Assembly: GCF_000196855.1 (NCBI RefSeq) | Contig: NC_014319.1 | Location: 558,001-622,000 of the forward strand | Direction: 5' to 3' | Length of the DNA: 64,000 nucleotides | Source of the DNA: Leuconostoc gasicomitatum LMG 18811 | Lineage (GTDB): Bacteria > Bacillota > Bacilli > Lactobacillales > Lactobacillaceae | Shown: in pieces, positions 46,428 to 56,374 of the stretch | Numbering within the stretch: the stretch's first letter is position 1 | How the letters are laid out: each line of letters starts with the position of its first letter | The notes under the pieces: generated by a model | The model's input: the letters and a program-made list of their open reading frames with translations, nothing else | What the model was told of the DNA's origin: nothing | Databases searched by the model: none | Made by a program: the position numbers and the translations under genes

Positions 46428-46667
46428 AATCTAAACTGACATGTTTGATAATCGGTAATATAACAAGTTCAATGCCCTATATAATGGTGAAAAATGTGAT
46501 TCTGATAGTGGATTTAGCAGCCATATGTTTTTATTAGTATTATTACTGTCAGTGTGACATCATCATAAAAAACATTCATGGCAAGCAATAAATGTTGATT
46601 AGGGTTTATGTGTTATAGTTATGCCACTTTATGGCTATTATGTACGCACTCTATGAGTGCATGATTA
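46428..46667. other. Gene-free stretch
   Basis: No ORF seen. The hairpin block at 46639-46660 is the second copy of the element at 33621; the rest is AT-rich with no recognised motif. Confidence 0.4.
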
Positions 46668-46826
46668 TTATTTATAAACTATTAAAGCAGTATATGCAAA
46701 CACAGGCGTTCTATACTGCACCTCAATAATTTCGTGACTATGAGCCTCCAAATCAGCTAAGGCATCATTTAATTTGTCAGTAAATCCTCCGGCTGTCCAA
46801 AAGCCAAGTACAAGTTGTGTCTTCAT
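46668..46826 (-). CDS. Cse60/DUF2758-like small protein (52 residues)
   Basis: Starts MKTQLVLGFWTAGGFTDKLN; the segment HEIIEVQYRTPVFAYTALIV is the Cse60 pattern of a beta strand with aromatic residues seen in small Firmicute proteins of unknown role. GGGG lies 7 bases before ATG 46826. The stop lies 8 bases from the dispersed hairpin at 46639-46660. Confidence 0.65.
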   Translation of the reverse strand: MKTQLVLGFWTAGGFTDKLNDALADLEAHSHEIIEVQYRTPVFAYTALIVYK

Positions 46827-46910
46827 TGTCATCCCCTGTAATGCTTTTAACGTGGTTCAATGCACGTAATATAATTATGGTATATTATAAACATCATACC
46901 AAACAAATAA

Positions 46911-46963
46911 AACAAGTGCACCACTGGCATTAAATGTCGGTTGCGCACTTGTTTTTGTTAATT
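46911..46963. terminator. Terminator near the DUF4767 gene
   Basis: ACAAGTGC / GCACTTGT hairpin (AAAACAAGTGC at 46908-46918) with T5 on the plus strand and A/T-rich ends on the other; likely bidirectional. Confidence 0.65.
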
Positions 46964-47629
46964 GTTAAAAATGTTAGCAAAGCCACTTTTGAGGTCATTG
47001 TTTTGTGTTTCAGAGAAGTATAAATCGTCACCATTTGTTGTACGTGAAATATAAACTTTTGGTTGATTATTTTGTATAACAAAGAAATATAAGGCCATGT
47101 TAAAATTATTTTTTGATACTTTACCAGAGGCAATTGCTACGACTTTGTTTGCTGATTCGCCAGAACCATCTGGGGACCAAGTGACAGCTGTAGTTACTTC
47201 ATCAAACTTAATATGATTGTTATATTTACCATTTGTAAGGTCAGTTGGGAAAGTTATGCCATAGTAATTTGGTTCTTGCCCGTCATAAGTCCCAACAAAG
47301 GACTGATCCATTTTTGATTGCCATGCTGACATAAAAGATGATAGTTTATTTTGTTTGTCAGCTGACCAAGTTGCTTTTGTACTATTATTACTTGAAGCAC
47401 TCGTGTTAGTGTCATTGTTACTAGATGAATTAGTTATTGTTGCGTTGCTGCTTGACGAAGAACTACTTTTCAAACTAGAAGATTTTAATTGTGCTGAGGT
47501 TGTCGCTTTTGAAGTGTTGTGTTGTGCCTGATCTGTGGGTTTGCTCTGTTTATAAATCACACCAACTATGACGAATATTGCCACTATTGTAGACAATATC
47601 AATATGCTATTTCTTTGCTTTGAAGTCAT
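46958..47629 (-). CDS. Secreted DUF4767 protein with Ser-rich linker
   Basis: 223 residues. N-terminal signal-anchor (about 8-27, LILSTIVAIFVIVGVIY), a Ser/Asn/Thr-rich linker (about 40-88), then a DUF4767 domain (about 88-223) beginning TWSADKQNKLSSFMSAWQSK. It is exported and membrane-anchored by the uncleaved helix; there is no lipobox Cys. GGGAGA precedes the ATG. The domain's function is unknown. Confidence 0.85.
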   Translation of the reverse strand: MTSKQRNSILILSTIVAIFVIVGVIYKQSKPTDQAQHNTSKATTSAQLKSSSLKSSSSSSSNATITNSSSNNDTNTSASSNNSTKATWSADKQNKLSSFMSAWQSKMDQSFVGTYDGQEPNYYGITFPTDLTNGKYNNHIKFDEVTTAVTWSPDGSGESANKVVAIASGKVSKNNFNMALYFFVIQNNQPKVYISRTTNGDDLYFSETQNNDLKSGFANIFNN

Positions 47630-47639
47630 TGTTATTTCT

Positions 47640-48000
47640 CCCTTGTGTTGTTAAGTATAACCGACTAACTATACAAACTAGTATATCAAAATAAACTGAA
47701 TGAATTAAACCAGAAACAAAGTAGTCATCATGTCATTCACGAATAAGTTTAGCATTAGAAATATTATCCTTTTTCGCTAATGTGTGCTGGATACAACGAT
47801 TAGAAAACTAAATAATTTTCTAAACAGATATTTACTTCGGCCAAATTATTGGGTTCGTATCAAATCGCAGGTAGCTTTTAAGGAAATAACGGGTAGATGT
47901 TTCTTAGAATAAATAGAGTGAAGTCAACCAAGAGCAACTCAGAAGGAATGCTTGTGTTCTTTAGAGTAATTCTATATATGGTTGGTGAAGTGAAGGTGAT
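47640..48000. other. Gene-free stretch with a 16-bp repeat
   Basis: No ORF with a ribosome site. At 47912-47927 it carries AATAGAGTGAAGTCAA, an exact copy of part of the 35-residue peptide gene at 45127-45142. Confidence 0.4.
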
Positions 48001-48006
48001 ATAAAA

Positions 48007-48045
48007 AGCCTACTAAGTGTTTAAAACACAATAGGCTGCTACGTT
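48007..48045 (-). terminator. Terminator of the SemiSWEET gene
   Basis: AAAAAGCCTACT / AGTGTTTAAAACAC inner stem and AGCCTA / TAGGCT outer stem. Confidence 0.55.
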
Positions 48046-48064
48046 GAAAATAAATATTAAAAAA

Positions 48065-48325
48065 TTAAATAGCAGTTAGAAATGTTACAAATCCAAAAAT
48101 AATACCTGGAAAATTAGCAGTAGCTAGCGGAATATCACGATCTTCTTTGATCAAACCGTATAAGACCCATAGACCACAATTCACCGCAGCTACTAATGGT
48201 TGTACTGGATTTCCTTTGGATCCTGATAGATTGTCTATTATTTGAGGAATGTAAGATACATACATCAAAATTGACATCGCAGTAGCAGTCCAACTTAAAT
48301 ATTCTATGAATTTTTCATGTTTCAT
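48065..48325 (-). CDS. SemiSWEET sugar transporter (MtN3/PQ-loop)
   Basis: 86 residues, three spans: a bacterial SemiSWEET half-transporter that works as a dimer for sugars. The PQ motif is in YVSYIPQIIDNLSGSKGNP, and VAAVNCGLWVLYGLIKEDRD and TANFPGIIFGFVTFLTAI are the other two helices. AAGGGG precedes the ATG. Substrate unknown; its position in the decay zone suggests transfer. Confidence 0.9.
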   Translation of the reverse strand: MKHEKFIEYLSWTATAMSILMYVSYIPQIIDNLSGSKGNPVQPLVAAVNCGLWVLYGLIKEDRDIPLATANFPGIIFGFVTFLTAI

Positions 48326-48568
48326 TGATTGCCCCTTTATTATTAATTAGTATACTTGTTTAAGTTTATGAAATCAAATATGATTTTTAGAGCATGAATT
48401 ATCATAATTGGTTGAATGATCATTTGAAATAAATCATTTTTTAAGGCGAAAACACACTTTAATTCTAATCTAGGTAATTTTTCAGATTAACGATACAGTC
48501 CGTTAATTTATGCGTTTGATCCAAGTCAGATATGAATTATGTGATATGATTATTAATGGAGAAGAAAA

Positions 48569-49388
48569 ATGAAGAGGAAATTATTTTGTGAAATATCGCC
48601 TTTAACATATAAAATATCTTATGAATCTCGTATTTTAAAACGTCAAATAACGGATCAGTTATTTGGTCGCATAGCGCAAGAAAAAAGCCAAACACAGTTA
48701 CCATATCTAATATTTAGCCATCAATCACTCATGCGCCGCGGACTGAGAAAAGTACCTATTCCTGTTGAAGAAGCTAAGGTCGCCAATCTTAAAATTGCGG
48801 CACCAAAGGTCAGCCATATCATTATTAAACCTGGAGAAACATTTTCATTCTGGCATTTAGTTGGCCGATGTACTGAAAAAAGTGGCTATCAAAATGGTTT
48901 GATGGTCGCAAATGATGGTGAACTTAAAAAAGGTACTGGTGGTGGGCTTTGCCAATTTAGTAATTTAATTCATTGGATGATTTTACACACACCATTAGAG
49001 GTCGTCGAAAAGTATCACCATGAGCAAGTAGATATGTTTCCTGATGCCAACCGCGAAGTGCCTTTTGGTAGTGGTACTTCCATTGTCTATAACTACTTAG
49101 GATTACCGGTTTAAAAATAACACGAATACCACCTATCAGCTGTTAACTTACGTTGGAGAAACACATTTACATGGTGAAATCTATGCTTCTGAGCCACAAA
49201 TGGATACTTATGAAGTTAAGGCAATTGGCGAACATTTTGCATCAAAAGATGGCATAGTGTATCGCTGTGGACAAATCTTTCAATATCGGTATGATCAAAA
49301 CCATCAGCTAATAAATCAAACCTTAATTAAGACAAATCATGCCAGAGTGGCTTACGATACGAGTCAGCTAGCAGTTATTAAAAATTAA
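48569..49388 (+). pseudogene. VanW-family gene with a single frameshift
   Basis: The first frame (48569-49114) encodes an intact N-terminal half: IKPGETFSFWHLVGRCTEKS, KKGTGGGLCQFSNLIHWMIL, GSGTSIVYNYLGLPV. It stops at TAA 49112. The next frame continues without a break as FKNNTNTTYQLLTYVGETHL, HGEIYASEP and on to 49388, the normal C-terminus of VanW proteins. One extra or missing base around 49105-49112 explains this. Either a recent pseudogene or a sequencing error. Role of VanW proteins is unknown. Confidence 0.8.
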
Positions 49389-49407
49389 CAGTAGGAAGAA
49401 CAAATAA

Positions 49408-49881
49408 ATGATAATAACTAGTATTTTAATAGGCATTGCAGCCGGTTTAATATCCGGTATGGTTAAAATTGGTTGGGAGGCAATTTTACCACCGAGAACA
49501 CAAGAACGTGATGAAACTAATCCGCCACAACAATTATTGCAACAAATGGGTGTGCCACGTCGTATAACACATGCTTATGTTCATTATTCTAAAGATCAAA
49601 AAGTATACTATATTGCGCTTTTGATACACTTTTCATTTTCTCTTTTCTTTGGTATTCTGTTTGTGTTAACTTATCGTGTATGGCCTATTATTGGTATGTG
49701 GCAGGGCACTTTATATGGTATTGTCATTTGGTTTGCCTTCCATATTGTGATAATGCCCGTGTTAAAAACAGTACCTTCACCAGCAAAGCAACCTTTTACA
49801 GAACATTTTTCAGAAATATTGGGGCATATAGTTTGGGCATGGACCATTTATTTGGTTGTTATTGCCTTGATGTATCATTAA
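49408..49881 (+). CDS. YagU/DUF1440-family membrane protein
   Basis: 157 residues with about four spans. Family motifs GLISGMVKIGWEAILPPRTQERDETNPPQQ (in part GLISGMVKIGWEAILPPR) and GIVIWFAFHIVIMPVLKTVP. Relatives contribute to acid resistance in E. coli. Follows vanW by 20 bases with AGGAAGA before the ATG. Confidence 0.85.
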   Translation: MIITSILIGIAAGLISGMVKIGWEAILPPRTQERDETNPPQQLLQQMGVPRRITHAYVHYSKDQKVYYIALLIHFSFSLFFGILFVLTYRVWPIIGMWQGTLYGIVIWFAFHIVIMPVLKTVPSPAKQPFTEHFSEILGHIVWAWTIYLVVIALMYH

Positions 49882-50036
49882 ACGAATAATTTTTAGCCGG
49901 TTTAGCGATTGCTGAACCTTTTTATTTTCTTGATTAAAAAGTCACAAGTCAAATGTTTTTATTCCAAATATGAAGGTGTTATAGTTGTGATGTTGTTAAG
50001 TATAATGAGTCTGAATTTCAAGAAAGGTCGCATAAA

Positions 50037-51443
50037 ATGAGCTATCAAACAATTAATCCGTTAACAGATGAGGTTGTTAAGACATATGACAACCATGATG
50101 ATGCCTACGTTGAAGAAGCGCTTAGTAGAGGACACGCGTTATATAAAAAATGGCGTAATGATCCAATAGACAGTCGTAGCGAAGCGTTAAGTCATGTGGC
50201 TGATTTAATTGCATTAAAAGCAGATGAATTAGCTAAAATTTTAACGATTGAAATGGGAAAACGTTTAGTAGAAGCAAAAGGTGAAGTAGCAATTACAGTT
50301 GCAATTGCGCGTTACTATGCTAAGCACGGAGCAGAATTTTTGAAGCCACGTGATATTGTGTCTTCAATTGGACCAGCACAAATTATTTCTAGACCAACTG
50401 GCGTGTTGCTCATGGTTGAACCATGGAATTTTCCATATTACCAAATTATGCGTGTCTTTGCGCCAAACTATGTGGCGGGAAACCCGATGGTTTTAAAACA
50501 TGCCAGCAATACGCCAATGGCTGCTGAGGCCTTTGAAAAAATTGTACAAGAAGCAGGGCTACCAGATGGCTCACTAACTAACTTATTTATTAATTATGAT
50601 CAGGTGAATAAAATTATTGGCGATGACCGTGTCCAAGGTGTTGCTTTAACAGGATCAGAACGTGCAGGTCAATTAGTTGCTGCCGAAGCGGGCAAAAACA
50701 TGAAACAAAGTTCTCTTGAATTAGGTGGTAGTGATCCATTTGTGATTTTAGATGATGCTGATTTGTCGGAAATTAAAAAAATTATTAGTGGCGCGCGACT
50801 TTATAATGCTGGGCAAGTTTGCACATCATCAAAGCGTTTTATTGTTACTGAAAAAAACTACGATAAAATTGTTGATATGCTAAAAACGGCTTTTTCTGGG
50901 GTTAAACTGGGAGATCCCATGCAGCCTGAGACAACTTTGGCGCCATTAAGCACATCAAAGGCTAAGCAAAATTTGACCAAACAAGTTCGTGAAGCCGTTG
51001 AAGCAGGGGCAACACTTTCATTTGGTAGTGTTGAGCAAACGCAACCGGCCGCTTTGTTTGAACCTGTTATTTTGACAGGTATTACCAAAGAAAATCCTGC
51101 TTTCTATCAAGAATTCTTTGGTCCAGTCGGAGAAGTATTCAAAGTAAAAGATGAGGCAGAAGCGATAGCGTTAGCTAATGATTCACACTATGGTTTAAGT
51201 GGAATTGTTTTTGGTGGCGATGCAGATCATGCTGCCGAAGTGGCTTCTAAAATTGAAACTGGTGTTGTGTTTGTTAATAGTTTTGGTGGTACTCTGCCAG
51301 AGTTACCATTTGGCGGCGTTAAAAATTCGGGCTACGGCCGTGAATTGGGTGATTTAGGTATTGATACGTTTGTTAACAAACAAACAATTGTGACAAAACA
51401 TGAACCAATTGATCCTGAAAATGCTTTTGGTGGCTTCATATAA
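50037..51443 (+). CDS. gabD: Succinate-semialdehyde-type aldehyde dehydrogenase
   Basis: 468 residues of the NAD(P)-dependent aldehyde dehydrogenase superfamily, GabD branch. Catalytic Cys in YNAGQVCTSSKRFIV, general base Glu in SSLELGGSDPFVIL, cofactor loop ALTGSERAGQLVA, and VEPWNFPYYQIMRV. AGAAAGG precedes ATG. Substrate probably a small semialdehyde; the exact one is not fixed by sequence. Stands alone with its own terminator. Confidence 0.9.
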   Translation: MSYQTINPLTDEVVKTYDNHDDAYVEEALSRGHALYKKWRNDPIDSRSEALSHVADLIALKADELAKILTIEMGKRLVEAKGEVAITVAIARYYAKHGAEFLKPRDIVSSIGPAQIISRPTGVLLMVEPWNFPYYQIMRVFAPNYVAGNPMVLKHASNTPMAAEAFEKIVQEAGLPDGSLTNLFINYDQVNKIIGDDRVQGVALTGSERAGQLVAAEAGKNMKQSSLELGGSDPFVILDDADLSEIKKIISGARLYNAGQVCTSSKRFIVTEKNYDKIVDMLKTAFSGVKLGDPMQPETTLAPLSTSKAKQNLTKQVREAVEAGATLSFGSVEQTQPAALFEPVILTGITKENPAFYQEFFGPVGEVFKVKDEAEAIALANDSHYGLSGIVFGGDADHAAEVASKIETGVVFVNSFGGTLPELPFGGVKNSGYGRELGDLGIDTFVNKQTIVTKHEPIDPENAFGGFI

Positions 51444-51453
51444 AAAATAAACA

Positions 51454-51523
51454 CCTGATGACAGGTAGTGTTTCACAACTCTAGTGGTTGTGATGGATTA
51501 CCAGCTGTCAGGTGTTTTTGTGT
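51454..51523 (+). terminator. Terminator after gabD
   Basis: AAACACCTGATGACAG and its complement CTGTCAGGTGTTTTTG form a long stem (with an inner CACAACTCTAGTGGTTGTG hairpin), ending in T5. Confidence 0.8.
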
Positions 51524-51688
51524 TCATAGTTTTTGGACTGCTCAAAATTGTACCCTGAAAAAATATGTTTCGGATAACTAAGCTAATTGGGAAGTAAACA
51601 CCTGAACTATGCCTTTGACCAAATTATTAAGGACTAAGGTGATTTCTAGTAGTCGCCATTTTTTCGTCTAAAATGTTACAATTATAAC

Positions 51689-53719
51689 ATGATAACTCAC
51701 GTTGATAATGTCGATGTTTTAGCAGGTGTTGGGCCAAAACGGCTTGATGCTTTGCATGAACTTGGTATATTTACAATTGAAGACTTAATTGGTTATTTCC
51801 CGTTTCGATATGAAGATTTAGGCGAACGCCTACCATCCGAAACATTAGATGGCGATAAGGTAACTTTTAAGGGCATCGTCAGCACGCCACCAGTGATCAC
51901 ACGTTTTGGCAAAAAAAATCAAACGCGTTTTGGTTTATTAATTGAACATGAAAATATTCGCGTAACGTTTTTTAATCAACCTTGGATAGCACAAAATATT
52001 GATGTCGGTCAAGAGGTAGCTGTGTATGGGACGTATAATGCTGCAAAGGCAGCATTGACTGGTATGAAGATAATTAATGCCAGCGTTGATGCACTTGATC
52101 CAATATACCCATCTTCTAAGAAAATAACTGCAAAAACGATTCGTCATTTAATTGAATTGGCATGGGCAGATGTTCGAGGAACGCTTGGCTCTTTGGTACC
52201 AGAAAATATGCGGACTAAGTACCGTTTATTAGACCGTAATATGATGATTGAATCTATGCATTTTCCATCTGATATGGCAGCTGCAAAAGCCGCACGTCGT
52301 AGTGCGGCTTTTGAGGAATTTTTTGTTTTTCAAATGCGTTTGCAACTGCTTAAATTAGCGGATCAAAATTTTGCTGGAGAAGGTATTAACTATGATGAGC
52401 GTGCAATACGGAATTTTGAAACAAGTTTACCTTTCAAACTAACGGCTGCACAGACAAAAGTGATATCAGAGATTTTACAAGATCAAAAAAGACCGCGTCA
52501 TATGAATCGCTTACTGCAGGGGGATGTTGGTTCTGGTAAAACAGTTGTCGCAGCTATGGCCATGTATGCTGTTGTGACGGCTGGCATGCAGGCAGCAATA
52601 ATGGCACCAACAGAAATTTTGGCGCAACAACATGCGCTGAGTTTAACGCAGTTATTTGATAACGCAGGTTTATCCTTACGTGTTGAATTATTAACGAGTG
52701 GCTTAAAGGTTGCTGCACGTCGTCATCTTTTAGAAGATCTTGAAAACGGTGATATTGACATTTTGGTCGGCACACATGCATTATTGCAACCCGATGTAGC
52801 TTTTCATCATTTGGGATTGGCGGTGATTGATGAACAACACCGTTTTGGTGTTAATCAACGCGCAGCGTTACGCGAAAATGGTGTTAATCCAGACATTTTA
52901 GCCATGACTGCAACGCCAATTCCTAGAACATTATCGATTACAGCGTATGGTGAAATGGATGTGTCAATTATTGATCAATTACCAAATGGTCGTAAAGTCA
53001 TTAAAACGACACGTATGGGTCATAATCAATTAGACAATGCCATCGCCTTTGTTAAAAAGCAGATTGATGTTGGTGCACAAGCTTATATAGTGACACCATT
53101 AATTGAAGAATCTGAATCACTTGACGTACAAAATGCCACAGCAATGTATGAAGCTATGCAATTAGAGTTTCCACAGTATCAGGTTGGTTTATTACATGGT
53201 CGATTGTCAAATGACGAAAAGAAAACATTGATGGCAGATTTTAAAGCCAATCGTATTCAAATCTTAGTTGCAACAACAGTGATTGAAGTTGGTGTGGACG
53301 TGCCAAATGCGACTGTTATGCTGATTTTAGATGCTGATCGATTTGGATTGGCGCAATTACATCAATTACGGGGGCGTGTTGGGCGAGGTAGCCGACAGTC
53401 TTATACAATACTTGTTGCAGATCCAAAAACGGATTATGGGACCGCACGTTTAGATGCTATGGTTGAAACAACCGATGGTTTTATACTTGCACAGCGGGAT
53501 TTAGAATTACGTGGTTCAGGCGATATTTTAGGAACTAAGCAGTCTGGTGTTCCAGAGTTTGTTGTTGGTGATCCAATTAAAGATTTAACGATGATGGAAA
53601 TTGCACAGCAAGAAGCCATTACATTGGTGAGTCAAAAAAATTGGGATAAGCAGGCTGATAATCAGACTTTGGTTGATTACTTATCACGCACGATGGCAAA
53701 CTACCGTCATTTTGATTGA
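51689..53719 (+). CDS. recG: ATP-dependent DNA helicase RecG
   Basis: 676 residues. Branch migration and fork-reversal helicase. N-terminal wedge (OB) domain about 50-160, Walker A LLQGDVGSGKTVVAAM, DEQH box VIDEQHRFGVNQ, motif VI LHQLRGRVGRGSRQS. No clear Shine-Dalgarno before ATG 51689, while TATAAC lies within 15 bases, so translation may be leaderless. The stop lies beside the mutS region, giving a recG-mutS-mutL repair group. Confidence 0.95.
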   Translation: MITHVDNVDVLAGVGPKRLDALHELGIFTIEDLIGYFPFRYEDLGERLPSETLDGDKVTFKGIVSTPPVITRFGKKNQTRFGLLIEHENIRVTFFNQPWIAQNIDVGQEVAVYGTYNAAKAALTGMKIINASVDALDPIYPSSKKITAKTIRHLIELAWADVRGTLGSLVPENMRTKYRLLDRNMMIESMHFPSDMAAAKAARRSAAFEEFFVFQMRLQLLKLADQNFAGEGINYDERAIRNFETSLPFKLTAAQTKVISEILQDQKRPRHMNRLLQGDVGSGKTVVAAMAMYAVVTAGMQAAIMAPTEILAQQHALSLTQLFDNAGLSLRVELLTSGLKVAARRHLLEDLENGDIDILVGTHALLQPDVAFHHLGLAVIDEQHRFGVNQRAALRENGVNPDILAMTATPIPRTLSITAYGEMDVSIIDQLPNGRKVIKTTRMGHNQLDNAIAFVKKQIDVGAQAYIVTPLIEESESLDVQNATAMYEAMQLEFPQYQVGLLHGRLSNDEKKTLMADFKANRIQILVATTVIEVGVDVPNATVMLILDADRFGLAQLHQLRGRVGRGSRQSYTILVADPKTDYGTARLDAMVETTDGFILAQRDLELRGSGDILGTKQSGVPEFVVGDPIKDLTMMEIAQQEAITLVSQKNWDKQADNQTLVDYLSRTMANYRHFD

Positions 53720-53751
53720 AAATTAACAGAGAATTAGGAGACGCTTTACAA

Positions 53752-56346
53752 ATGGGCAAACCTGCTGACACGCCAATGATGGTGCAATACCACGAAATTA
53801 AATCGCAATATCCAGACGCTTTTGTTTTTTATCGCTTAGGTGATTTTTATGAATTGTTTGAAGAAGATGCCATACAAGGTGCAAAATTACTAGAGTTAAC
53901 TTTGACGGCACGCAATAAAAATTCAAAAAATCCAGTGCCTATGGCTGGGATACCGCATCATGCTGCAAAAAATTATATTGATATTTTGGTGGATCAGGGA
54001 CACAAAGTCGCCATTGTAGAACAAATGGAAGACCCAGCTGTTGCTCACGGCATGGTCAAACGAGATGTCGTGCAACTTATCACGCCTGGCACTAAAATGA
54101 TTGATGGTGTCGGTTCAGATAAACAAAATAACTATTTAGCCGCTGTATTACCAGGTGATGGAACTTGGGTTTTAGCCTACATTGATTTATCGACAGGTGA
54201 GCTGAAAGCGACAACGATGTATCGATTTAGTGATGTCATGGATGAATTGAGTTCGCTAGAAGTCAAAGAAGTTGTGTTGAGAAAAAACGATGAACAAACA
54301 ACTAGGCAAGGATTGGCAACGCAACTTGGTGAACGTGGGTTAGTGATTTCTACTCAAACAATTACTGGCGAAAATGCGACAGTGAGTTTTTTGACGCAAC
54401 CGCTTATCAAATCTGATGAAGTAGCAGCAACGTCAATGTTACTAAATTATATTTTTGATACGCAACGGCGTAATTTAGATCACATTGTGCCAGCGATGAG
54501 CTACGAACGTTTAACCTACTTGAAGTTTAATCAAGATACGCGTACTAATTTAGACTTAATTGAAAATACACGAACAAAAAAACGCGCAGGCTCATTGCTT
54601 GGTCTCATAGATGAAACACATACAGCTATGGGCGGTAGATTACTTAAACAGTGGGTGTTAAAACCACTTCGTGATCAGCATGACATTGAGTCACGTTTGG
54701 ACTTAGTGCAGGCCTTTCAGGATGATTTTTTTACACGTGGGGCTTTACAAGATCATTTGAAATCCGTGTATGATTTGGAACGTTTATCAGCTCGAGCAGC
54801 AATGGGAACCATGAATGCGCGTGAAATTGTGCAATTAAAACGCTCATTATTAACTATTCCAGGAATTAAAGCCGTTTTATCTGACACAACTAGTATTTTA
54901 AATGTCACTGGTAACAAACTAGATGATATGGTTGATTTAGCTAGCTTAATTGAAGAAGCAGTGGTTGATGATCCACCAATTAGTGTGCGAGAAGGCGATA
55001 TTATTAATGACGGTTTTGATGAAAAAATTGATAATTATCGTCGTGTGTTACATGATAATCAACAATGGTTGGCACAGCTGGAAGCAGATGAACGTGCAGC
55101 AACCGGGATTCATTCATTAAAAGTCGGCTATAATAAAAATTTTGGTTATTTTATCGAAGTTACCAAGGCAAATATTGTTAAACTTGAAGCAAATCGATAT
55201 GAACGTTTACAAACATTAACAAATGCTGAACGATTTGTGACACCTGAATTAAAAGAACATGAACGTCTGATCATTGAGGCACAAGCCAAACGCACACAAC
55301 GTGAATATGAATTATTTGTGACAGTGCGTGAACGTGTAAAGGCAAACATTAGTCGTGTACAAAAACTTGCGCAACAAATTGCGCACTTAGATGTTTTAGC
55401 GGCATTATCAGATGTTGCAGATAATCGTCGTTTTATACGACCAATATTTACAGACCATAATAGTATTATGATTAAGCAAGGCAGACATCCCGTAGTGGAA
55501 TCGCTATTGTCAGTTGGCGAATTTGTTGCCAATGATGTTTTACTCGATGAAACAACAAATATGCAGTTAATTACTGGACCAAATATGGCTGGAAAATCAA
55601 CATACATGCGTGAGCTTGCTTTAATTGTTATTTTAGCGCAAATGGGTAGTTTCGTACCCGCAGAGTATGTTGAACTCCCCATTTTTGATCAAATATTTAC
55701 ACGGATTGGGGCCAATGATGACATGGCGATGGGACAATCCACCTTTATGGTTGAAATGGCCGAAGCAAATCATGCATTGCAGGAAGCGACCGCGCATTCA
55801 TTGGTTTTATTTGACGAATTAGGCCGTGGTACGGCAACTTATGATGGCATGGCTTTGGCGCAAGCGATTATTGAATTTTTAGATGCTCATATTCACGCTA
55901 AAACGTTATTTTCAACACATTATCATGAACTAACTGTTTTAGCGGATCAGCATGCTAGTATTGAAAATGTTCATGTAGGCGCTGTTGAAGATGATACTGG
56001 GCATCTTCACTTTTTACATCAAATTCAAAAAGGACCAGCTGATAAATCTTATGGTATTCATGTTGCGGCACTTGCTGGCTTGCCAGATGAACTAATTACT
56101 AATGCGACAAAAATATTAACCGCATTAGAAAATAAAGAGACAGTGATAACAACACAAAATCAACCAGCGGATACGATGGAACCTGAACGTTCTGGTTTAT
56201 CCGAGCAAGTTGCTTTGTTCAATGTCGATGTTGCTGATAAAGAGACGCAGATAATTCTGGATGCGTTAGATGATTTTGATATTTTAAAAATGACACCAGT
56301 TGATGCCATGAATGCCTTGAATGCATTAAAACAACTGAGAAAGTAG
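53752..56346 (+). CDS. mutS: DNA mismatch repair protein MutS
   Basis: 864 residues. N-terminal mismatch-binding domain with FYRLGDFYELF (Phe-X-Glu), lever/clamp region about 270-560, ATPase with Walker A ITGPNMAGKSTYMREL, DELGRGTATYDG and ending with a dimerisation helix NALNALKQLRK. Start set at ATG 53752, giving MGKPADTPMMVQYHEIKSQY; the earlier TTG at 53716 lacks family support. AGGAG lies 11 bases upstream. Begins 33 bases after recG. Confidence 0.95.
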   Translation: MGKPADTPMMVQYHEIKSQYPDAFVFYRLGDFYELFEEDAIQGAKLLELTLTARNKNSKNPVPMAGIPHHAAKNYIDILVDQGHKVAIVEQMEDPAVAHGMVKRDVVQLITPGTKMIDGVGSDKQNNYLAAVLPGDGTWVLAYIDLSTGELKATTMYRFSDVMDELSSLEVKEVVLRKNDEQTTRQGLATQLGERGLVISTQTITGENATVSFLTQPLIKSDEVAATSMLLNYIFDTQRRNLDHIVPAMSYERLTYLKFNQDTRTNLDLIENTRTKKRAGSLLGLIDETHTAMGGRLLKQWVLKPLRDQHDIESRLDLVQAFQDDFFTRGALQDHLKSVYDLERLSARAAMGTMNAREIVQLKRSLLTIPGIKAVLSDTTSILNVTGNKLDDMVDLASLIEEAVVDDPPISVREGDIINDGFDEKIDNYRRVLHDNQQWLAQLEADERAATGIHSLKVGYNKNFGYFIEVTKANIVKLEANRYERLQTLTNAERFVTPELKEHERLIIEAQAKRTQREYELFVTVRERVKANISRVQKLAQQIAHLDVLAALSDVADNRRFIRPIFTDHNSIMIKQGRHPVVESLLSVGEFVANDVLLDETTNMQLITGPNMAGKSTYMRELALIVILAQMGSFVPAEYVELPIFDQIFTRIGANDDMAMGQSTFMVEMAEANHALQEATAHSLVLFDELGRGTATYDGMALAQAIIEFLDAHIHAKTLFSTHYHELTVLADQHASIENVHVGAVEDDTGHLHFLHQIQKGPADKSYGIHVAALAGLPDELITNATKILTALENKETVITTQNQPADTMEPERSGLSEQVALFNVDVADKETQIILDALDDFDILKMTPVDAMNALNALKQLRK

Positions 56347-56374
56347 GAGGCATGCGCCTACGAGCGTGGACAAA

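Noticed and set aside
55146-55682. 178-residue minus-strand ORF inside mutS
   Set aside because: Lies wholly inside the strongly conserved mutS frame; composition (Ser/Thr/Ile-rich) is that of a reverse shadow.
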